Assembly: GCA_016938735.1 (NCBI GenBank)
Contig: JAFGUB010000004.1
Coordinates: 1-49,708, forward strand
Reading direction: 5' to 3'
DNA from: Campylobacterales bacterium
GTDB taxonomy: Bacteria > Campylobacterota > Campylobacteria > Campylobacterales > Sulfurimonadaceae
DNA length: 49,708 bases
In this document: positions 44,427 to 49,708 of the stretch, one piece after another
How the letters are laid out: each line of letters starts with the position of its first letter
Position numbering within the stretch: the stretch's first letter is position 1
Made by a program: the position numbers and the translations under genes
Notes under the pieces: model-generated
What the model was told of the DNA's origin: nothing
The model's database searches: none
Seen by the model: only the letters and a program-made list of their open reading frames with translations

Positions 44427-44522
44427 ACAAACTCCTTTTTTGGTGAAAAATGTGCTCGATTGTATACCCGAACCATTACTCCGTCAATACCTGTTGATTA
44501 CCGTTTCGTTACATGGTAAGCA

Positions 44523-44538
44523 TGGAACGGTGAATGCA
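44523..44538 (+). promoter_or_regulatory. Candidate sigma-54 promoter of the nif gene cluster
   Basis: TGGAAC-N5-ATGCA has the invariant GG (44524-44525) and GC (44536-44537) ten bases apart, close to the Campylobacter sigma-54 consensus TGGAAC...TTGC. Transcription would start about 44549, with AAGGAGG (44559-44565) and GTG (44570) at the proper distance. No clear NifA site (TGT-N10-ACA) was found upstream. Confidence 0.6.
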
Positions 44539-44569
44539 ATCCCTGCGCAAACCATTCAAGGAGGATATT

Positions 44570-44836
44570 GTGGAACACCACGTCGTCATCGAAAAGCTAT
44601 GCAGTTGTGCCAAAAAAGAGGGGCTAAGCCAGATTCAAACGTATGAAGCAAAAAGCAAGGCCAAAAGTACTGCGGAGGCGCTGCTGGCACAGATGCAGAG
44701 CAGTTTTTGCGGAAAGCATGAATTTGACATTACCGAAGTGGATGAGCACTATGTGATCGGAATGCTCAGCGGCTGCGGCTGTTCCAAGTCAAAAGCGGAG
44801 GCAAGCGTCTCAAGTTGCGACGATCCGGGCTACTAA
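44570..44836 (+). CDS. Small Cys-rich protein leading the nifEN cluster
   Basis: The 88-residue protein starts at GTG with AAGGAGG five bases before it; the in-frame ATG at 44534 lies at the sigma-54 box and is unlikely. It has CSC near the N-terminus, one central Cys (SSFCGKHE), a CGC (GCGCSKSK) and a last Cys near the tail. These could bind iron or an iron-sulfur cluster. I do not recognise the family. The position, promoter and spacing suggest a nitrogen-fixation accessory protein. Confidence 0.7.
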   Translation: MEHHVVIEKLCSCAKKEGLSQIQTYEAKSKAKSTAEALLAQMQSSFCGKHEFDITEVDEHYVIGMLSGCGCSKSKAEASVSSCDDPGY

Positions 44837-44897
44837 GGAGCGTCTCGCACAAAAGTTGCATTCTTACATGTAACGATTCCACGTAAGGGAGGGTTAT

Positions 44898-46265
44898 ATG
44901 GTCAACCGCGCCAAAATCAAAGAGCTACTCAACGAAAGTGCCTGCTCGCACAGTGCCCACAAGAAAAAAGGCGAAGGCTGCGACAAACCCAAGCCGGGTT
45001 TGGCGGCGGGGGGTTGTGCCTTTGACGGGGCACAGATTTCGCTCTTTCCCTACGCCGACGCCGTGCATCTGGTGCATGGGCCGCAAACCTGTCTTGGGGC
45101 GTCGTGGGAGACGCGCGAGACCAAAAGCTCATACAGCGGGCGCGACCACACTGTGATGGGATTTACCACGGGCATCACCACCAACGACGTGATCTTCGGC
45201 GGTGACAAACGGCTCGTTGCCTCCATCGATTATGTGGTCGAACACTATAAACCCGAAGCTATTTTTGTCTACTCCACCTGCGTCACGGCGCTGGTGGGGG
45301 ACGATATGGACATGACCTGCAAACTGGGTCAGGAGAAGCACGGCATTCCCGTTGTCCCCGTCCACGCTCCGGGCTTTGTGGGGGGCAAAAATCTGGGCTC
45401 GCGCCTCGCGGGCGAAGCGGTGTTAGAGCACCTCATCGGCACGGCGGAGCCGGAGTTTACCACCCCCTATGACATCAACCTTATCGGCGATTACAACGTC
45501 ACGGGCGATATGTGGCAGTACCTGCCGCTTTTTGAGAAGCTGGGCATTCGGGTGCTCAGCTCCATGAGCGGTGATGGACGTGTGGGCAGCATCCGCACCG
45601 CCCACCGCGCCAAACTCAATGTCATCGTCTGCACCAAATCGCTCATCACCCTAACGCGCAAGATGCAAGAGAACTACAACATCCCCTGGATCTCCGTCTC
45701 TTTTTACGGCAAGCGCGACACCAGCGACGCCATCATCCAGATCGCCACGGCGCTAAACGATCCCGAACTACTAGAGCGCGCCAAAGCCTTGGTAGCGCAG
45801 GAAGAGGCCGCGCTCGAAGCGAAGATCGCTCCGTACAAAGCGCTCTTTGCGGGCAAAAAAGCGGTGCTCAACACCGGCGGCAACAAAGCGTGGTCGATCG
45901 CTTCGGGCCTCCAAGATCTGGGCATCGAAGTGGTCGCCACCTCCATCCGCAAATCGACCGAAGACGACATCGAAAAGGCACGCGAATACCTAGGACCGCA
46001 GGGCATCCTCATGAAAGCCCCCGCCAGTGAACAAGCCAAGGTGATCGATGAAAAAGGGGCACACATTCTGCTCGCAGGCGGGCGCAGCCTCTACACCGCC
46101 ATCAAGAAAAAGATCAGCTTTATCGACGTCAACCAAGAGAAAAAGGTGAGCTACGGCGGCTACAACGGCCTGCTGAACCTCGCACAAGACCTCTACTACG
46201 CTTTTAACAATCCCGTCTTTGCCAACGTGGGCCGCAAAGCCCCGTGGGAATCCAAGGAGTTCTGA
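44898..46265 (+). CDS. nifE: Nitrogenase cofactor scaffold subunit NifE
   Basis: NifE with NifN forms the scaffold on which the NifB cofactor is turned into FeMo-co. The 455-residue protein has the NifD-like P-cluster-type ligands Cys40 (AAGGCAFDGA), Cys65 (GPQTCLGASW) and a third in VYSTCVTALVGDD. It has no resting His-ligand of the catalytic cofactor typical of NifD. A perfect palindrome (44864) and AGGGAGG lie in the short leader. The ATG of nifN lies within its stop codon. Confidence 0.95.
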   Translation: MVNRAKIKELLNESACSHSAHKKKGEGCDKPKPGLAAGGCAFDGAQISLFPYADAVHLVHGPQTCLGASWETRETKSSYSGRDHTVMGFTTGITTNDVIFGGDKRLVASIDYVVEHYKPEAIFVYSTCVTALVGDDMDMTCKLGQEKHGIPVVPVHAPGFVGGKNLGSRLAGEAVLEHLIGTAEPEFTTPYDINLIGDYNVTGDMWQYLPLFEKLGIRVLSSMSGDGRVGSIRTAHRAKLNVIVCTKSLITLTRKMQENYNIPWISVSFYGKRDTSDAIIQIATALNDPELLERAKALVAQEEAALEAKIAPYKALFAGKKAVLNTGGNKAWSIASGLQDLGIEVVATSIRKSTEDDIEKAREYLGPQGILMKAPASEQAKVIDEKGAHILLAGGRSLYTAIKKKISFIDVNQEKKVSYGGYNGLLNLAQDLYYAFNNPVFANVGRKAPWESKEF

Positions 46266-47560
46266 TGGAAATCGCCCTATCACGCCATGAGCACAAACCG
46301 CTGCAGATCAACCCGATCAAACACTCTCAGCCCATGGGCGCGGCGCTTGCCTTTATGGGCATACGCAACTGCCTGCCGCTGATGCACGGCTCGCAAGGAT
46401 GCGCCTCGTACACCAAAGTCTTTTTCACGCGCCACTTTAACGAGCCGATTCCCGTCTACAACACCTCCGTCTCCGACATCACGGCGGTGCTTGACGGCGG
46501 GGACTACTCCATCTTGCTCTCCATTGAGAACATCACCACCAAAAACAAGTTCACCCCTGAGCTCATCGGTCTGCACACCACGGGGCTGACCGAGACCAAG
46601 GGTGATGACGTGCGCGGCGTGGGAACGCATATCGAGATCCCCTACTGCTATGTCAATACGCCCGATTACGAAGGGGGGATGCAGAGCGGCTGGGCCCTTA
46701 CATGTAAGGCTTTGATTGATCAGCTTACATGTAAGTCTGAGCAGATTCGCGTCGGCACCTTGGCAGTGTTCGTATATGTAAGCCTCACCCCCATCGAATG
46801 CGAAAAGCTCAAGTGCTTTTGCGAAAGTTTCGGCTTTGAAACCTATCTGTTGCCCGATCTCTCGACCTCGATGGACGGCTATTTCGGCGAAGCGCAGGGC
46901 AAATTGGCGCAAGGGGGGATCGGCGTTGCGGAGATTGCGAAGCTTGGCGAGTGCGAGAGCGTCATCACCATCGGCGCGTCGATGGCCATTGCGGCCAAAG
47001 CGCTGCTGGAGAAAAACAGCGCAATCAGACATTACCACTTTGATCATCTGATGGGACAAGAAGCAACCGACAATTTTGTCGCACTTTTGATGGAGTTGCG
47101 CCACATCGACCCTATGCCGCAGATCAAGCGCTGGCGCGGACGGCTGCAAGATGCGATGCTCGATACCCACTTCGACATCGGTTCGTCGCACTTTGTGGTG
47201 CTGGGTGAACCCGATATGATCACCGGAATCTGCGCCCTGCTCGAATCGGTCGGAGGCACGGTGGAAGCGGCGGTTTCGACGGTTTATGCGGACGTACTGG
47301 AGAGCATCAAAGCCAAGCGCGTTTTTGTCGGAGACCTTGAAGACGCGCTGCCCTTTTTTGACAAAGCCGACATGGTGATCGGCAATTTTCATACAGAACG
47401 ATTATTGCACTCGTATGAACACAAAGCGCTGCTGCTTCGCGGATACCCCAACTACGAAGAGCTGGGCAATGCGCTCAAACACGACATTCTCTATGAGGGA
47501 AGCACCTACTTCCTCTTCGAGGTGGCCAATCTACTTAAAAAGGCGAAACATCATGGCTGA
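46265..47560 (+). CDS. nifN: Nitrogenase cofactor scaffold subunit NifN
   Basis: NifN is the second half of the NifEN scaffold, 431 residues. It starts HEHKPLQINPIKHSQPMGAALAFMG and has Cys46 in GSQGCASYTKVFF, NTSVSDITAVLDGG and the late LLRGYPNYEELGN. The start overlaps the nifE stop by one base. Two perfect palindromes lie 27 bases apart (46698 and 46725), so the protein reads ALTCKALIDQLTCKS at 144-158, a segment that is variable in the family. Confidence 0.94.
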   Translation: MEIALSRHEHKPLQINPIKHSQPMGAALAFMGIRNCLPLMHGSQGCASYTKVFFTRHFNEPIPVYNTSVSDITAVLDGGDYSILLSIENITTKNKFTPELIGLHTTGLTETKGDDVRGVGTHIEIPYCYVNTPDYEGGMQSGWALTCKALIDQLTCKSEQIRVGTLAVFVYVSLTPIECEKLKCFCESFGFETYLLPDLSTSMDGYFGEAQGKLAQGGIGVAEIAKLGECESVITIGASMAIAAKALLEKNSAIRHYHFDHLMGQEATDNFVALLMELRHIDPMPQIKRWRGRLQDAMLDTHFDIGSSHFVVLGEPDMITGICALLESVGGTVEAAVSTVYADVLESIKAKRVFVGDLEDALPFFDKADMVIGNFHTERLLHSYEHKALLLRGYPNYEELGNALKHDILYEGSTYFLFEVANLLKKAKHHG

Positions 47561-48008
47561 ATCAATGAAAATCACGGTCGAAGACGGCCAAAGTATGCCC
47601 AATGCGGTCAAGGTGGCCTTTGCCACGAAAGATCTTGAAGAGGTCAACGCCCACTTCGGCGGCGCAAAAGAGTTTGCGGTCTACAGCGTCGGCAAAGAGG
47701 GCTTTTCGCTGCACGGCGTCGTCAAAACCGACACCGGCGACATCGAAGGGGACGACAAAACCGACTTCAAGGTTCGCGCCCTGAGCGGCGTGGACATCAT
47801 GTACTGCGAAAGCATCGGCGGTACGGCGGCGGCCAAGGTAATCCGCGCGGGAATTCACCCGATGAAGGTAGCCGAAGCCACCCCCATCGAAACCATTTTG
47901 CGCGATCTCGTCAAGATGATCAACGGCAATCCCCCGCCGTGGATCAAACGGATCATGCAGGTTGAAACCCCCGATGATGTGCGCCTCGCGCGCTGGTCGG
48001 CAGAATAA
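47553..48008 (+). CDS. nifX: NifX nitrogenase cofactor carrier
   Basis: NifX binds the NifB cofactor or its VK intermediate and passes it to NifEN. The 151-residue protein has the NifX/NafY-like fold: VKVAFATKDLEEVNAHFGGAKEFAVYSV, then SGVDIMYCESIGGTAAAKVIRAGIHPMKV. The ATG at 47553 overlaps the end of nifN by 8 bases; an ATG four codons later is also possible. Next gene: DUF269 protein, as in most nif clusters. Confidence 0.93.
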   Translation: MAESMKITVEDGQSMPNAVKVAFATKDLEEVNAHFGGAKEFAVYSVGKEGFSLHGVVKTDTGDIEGDDKTDFKVRALSGVDIMYCESIGGTAAAKVIRAGIHPMKVAEATPIETILRDLVKMINGNPPPWIKRIMQVETPDDVRLARWSAE

Positions 48009-48017
48009 GGAGCCATA

Positions 48018-48473
48018 ATGGAAGCAACCACACCCACACACAACGATTTTACTTTAGAGCTGATCCGTCAGCTACGCGCCACCGATCAGTTCGGCAACTG
48101 GGCCAAGATGAGTGATGAGGAACTTCTTGTGAAGAAGTTTGTCAAAACCAAAGAGCAGCTCAAGGAGATCCCCATCATCGCCGACATCGACGAGATGCTG
48201 ATCAACGACATCAAGATGATTTTCAAAGCCATCGCCCTTTCGTTTGAGCGCAAAAGCGGCGTGATGTGCAACGTCGTTATGGAGATGAGCCACGAAGGAT
48301 TCGGTCGCTGCATCGTCATCGCAGGGCGCATCGTATTGGTGGACAAATACTTCAAAGACGCCCACCGCTTCAGCTTTCGCACACTAGAGGATCTCTACAA
48401 AGAGGGCGAAAAGTTTCTCAGACAGTCATTTGAGACCTTTGAACAGTACAAACCATGCAGTAAAGGAGAGTAG
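48018..48473 (+). CDS. NifX-associated nitrogen fixation protein (DUF269)
   Basis: The 151-residue protein carries the DUF269 signature: FTLELIRQLRATDQFGNWAKMSDEELL, VMCNVVMEMSHEGFGRCIV and VDKYFKDAHRFSF. The family always accompanies nifX, but its exact role is unknown; it may help cofactor transfer. The ATG follows AAGGAG. No palindrome occurs from here to the window end. Confidence 0.92.
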   Translation: MEATTPTHNDFTLELIRQLRATDQFGNWAKMSDEELLVKKFVKTKEQLKEIPIIADIDEMLINDIKMIFKAIALSFERKSGVMCNVVMEMSHEGFGRCIVIAGRIVLVDKYFKDAHRFSFRTLEDLYKEGEKFLRQSFETFEQYKPCSKGE

Positions 48474-48476
48474 GCA

Positions 48477-48992
48477 GTGGCAAAGGTAGGCATTTTTGTA
48501 GGCAGCAGCGGCGGCGTAACGATGGGAGCGGCGGAGCAGCTCCAAAAGATCATCAAAGGTGATCTCATCAATATGGAAGAGGATTACGACGGTTTAGAGC
48601 AGTTTGAGGAGTACGATGTACTACTCATCGGCTCTAGCACTTGGGGTCAGGACGACGTACAGCGCGACTGGGTCGATCCGCTCTATGAGATGAAGAATGA
48701 TGAGCCCGACATGAGCGGCAAAAAAGTCGCCTTTTTTGGTGCAGGCGATCAAAAGAGCCACGGCGAAGAGTTTGTCACGGCACTGGGCGAAATGCACGAT
48801 CTCTTCGCCAAACTCGGCGCTGCAACGGGCTTTGGCTACTGGAGTACCGAAGGCTACGACTTCAAACACTCCGGCGCCGTCAAAAACGGCACCTTCTGCG
48901 GCCTGCCCATCGACGACGTGAACCAAGAGGAGCTGACCGAAGAGCGTATTAGCACCTGGGCCGCTCAGGTGAAGCGGGAGATGGGGCTTTAA
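48477..48992 (+). CDS. nifF: Flavodoxin, probable electron donor to nitrogenase
   Basis: The 171-residue flavodoxin has the FMN phosphate loop (GSSGGVTMGAAEQL), the aromatic 50s loop (GSSTWGQDDVQRDW) and the 90s loop (GAGDQKSHGEEF). It starts at GTG with AAAGGAGAG upstream, three bases after the DUF269 gene. Its place at the end of the nif operon supports reduction of the nitrogenase Fe protein. A housekeeping flavodoxin (fldA) is the alternative. Confidence 0.85.
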   Translation: MAKVGIFVGSSGGVTMGAAEQLQKIIKGDLINMEEDYDGLEQFEEYDVLLIGSSTWGQDDVQRDWVDPLYEMKNDEPDMSGKKVAFFGAGDQKSHGEEFVTALGEMHDLFAKLGAATGFGYWSTEGYDFKHSGAVKNGTFCGLPIDDVNQEELTEERISTWAAQVKREMGL

Positions 48993-49027
48993 GCCCACTT
49001 CTTGCGCACAATTCAAATAGTTACTCC

Positions 49028-49190
49028 TCACTCCACGACAAAACCCAACCTCCTCTTATTCAGCGTATCACGCAACGAATGAAGCAGCTTCATAAGCTTT
49101 TCCAGCTTTTTGGGAATGTGAACATTGCAGATGAGATTCTTTAGCCACTCCAGTCCGTGTAGCCACAGATAACTCGGAATACGGATACCG
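49028..49190 (-). pseudogene. C-terminal fragment of an unknown gene, cut off at the IS remnant
   Basis: On the minus strand an open frame without a start reads IRIPSYLWLHGLEWLKNLI ... then a basic helical tail ending GFVVE and stop. It looks like the last 50 or so residues of a protein. It runs into the IS3 remnant upstream and has no start codon of its own. I cannot name it. It may be a chance open frame. Confidence 0.3.
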
Positions 49191-49614
49191 CTATATCCAT
49201 CAACATCTTCTTGAAGATGGATATAGTATCGGTAAGGACCGGGTACTCAAATATATGCGAATTCTAGGGATTCAGGCGATTTATCCCACAAAGAAAAAAC
49301 TGACCAGTATCCAGATGCAAGAGCACAAGAAATATCCTTACCTGCTGGGTCAATACCACAATGACAAGAAGCAGGTCATCGTCAACAATCCCGGCGAAGT
49401 ATGGAGCGGTGATATCACCTACATCCGCATGAACGGCGGCTTTATGTATTTTGCTGCCATCATTGACTAGCACTCCAAGGCAATACTGGCTTATAAGCTC
49501 AGCAACACGATGGATGCGACACTGGCCACCGACGTGCTGCAAGAGGCTCTGGCCAATTATCCCAAACCCAAAATCTTCAACTCTGATCAGGGTAGCCAGT
49601 ACACCAGCTATGAG
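49170..49614 (+). mobile_element. Truncated IS3-family transposase (orfB) with an internal stop
   Basis: The frame reads EYGYRYIHQHLLEDGYSIG, LKYMRILGIQAIYP, then the integrase part WSGDITYIRMNGGFMYFAAIID (first catalytic Asp), a TAG (49468-49470), HSKAILAYKL ... and FNSDQGSQYTS (second Asp). The stop replaces the usual Trp of IID-W-HSK. The last catalytic Glu and the N-terminal orfA are missing, so the element is dead. It marks the end of the nif cluster. Confidence 0.85.
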
Positions 49615-49620
49615 CATACA

Positions 49621-49708
49621 TCCCACTTTCCGCACCCCATTTTTCCATTTTCCAGATTCACCTAAAAAAGTGGCATTCAATGTGCTTTGAGGCTCTAAAA
49701 AGTGGGGA
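49621..49708. repeat. Possible end of a second insertion sequence
   Basis: On the minus strand CCACTTTTTAG (from about 49706) and CCACTTTTTTAG (about 49673) form direct repeats. AAAGTGGG (about 49630) is an inverted copy. Multiple terminal repeats of this kind are seen in IS21-like elements, but the window ends here, so this is only a suggestion. Confidence 0.25.

Noticed and set aside
44508-44518. TTACATGGTAA near the nif promoter as another palindrome copy
   Set aside because: It has an extra G in the core, so it is an 11-mer that breaks the symmetry.
46280-47392. Minus-strand open frame of 370 codons opposite nifN
   Set aside because: It mirrors nifN, even translating the two palindromes on the reverse strand, and has no domain.

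Overview
The window looks like chromosome of a Campylobacterota (Epsilonproteobacteria) chemolithotroph. The reasons are the hydABCD hydrogenase operon followed by a HydE-type (partial HypF-like) gene, the dCache-type HD-GYP and SBP/GGDEF sensors, and a nif accessory cluster ending in NifX, a DUF269 protein and flavodoxin. Base composition looks fairly GC-rich for this phylum. Genus cannot be resolved from the window. No rRNA, tRNA or CRISPR array was seen.

Layout: 0.1-4.2 kb (minus): an HD-GYP sensor gene split by an in-frame TAG, then purN and nnr. 4.3-7.0 kb: a TetR regulator and a cytoplasmic group 2-type [NiFe] hydrogenase pair. 7.1-9.5 kb: a CPBP-type membrane protein and a convergent ammonium-transporter/GGDEF fusion. 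9.6-17.7 kb: a signalling operon (REC-PAS-HD-GYP, REC-histidine kinase, five-PAS hybrid kinase, BLUF photoreceptor), then a class D beta-lactamase and a convergent feoA. 18.1-24.1 kb: hydABCDE, a membrane-bound uptake hydrogenase with cytochrome b and maturation factors. 24.1-31.0 kb: hypB, hypC, hypD, hypE and hypA, preceded and interrupted by three toxin-antitoxin pairs, a DMT transporter, a small ORF and an AT-rich foreign-looking gene. 31.0-34.9 kb: a GspE/PilB ATPase, a nucleotidyltransferase-like gene and a GGDEF sensor. 34.9-38.8 kb: nifS, a small ORF, a decayed msrB-msrA chimera and a periplasmic-sensor GGDEF gene. 38.9-44.4 kb (minus): an MBL-fold protein and two large lipoproteins (5'-nucleotidase-like, phytase-like). 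44.5-49.0 kb: a small Cys-rich gene, nifE, nifN, nifX, a DUF269 gene and flavodoxin behind a candidate sigma-54 promoter. 49.0-49.7 kb: gene and IS3 transposase debris.

The genes together describe hydrogen oxidation (enzyme, electron carrier, Ni/Fe cofactor assembly), nitrogen fixation cofactor assembly, and dense c-di-GMP and two-component signalling: two HD-GYP and three GGDEF proteins, one of them fused to an ammonium channel.

The most unusual signal is a 10-bp palindrome, TTACATGTAA. I count 24 perfect copies and 11 more with an intact TACATGTA core; well under one copy is expected by chance. Twenty-three of the 24 perfect copies lie inside genes, in only the two reading frames that avoid a stop codon. 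The palindrome is absent from the toxin-antitoxin genes, the AT-rich gene and the IS remnant. It behaves like a highly iterated genome-wide palindrome (comparable in style to cyanobacterial HIP1 or an uptake or marking signal), and I do not know of a description of it.
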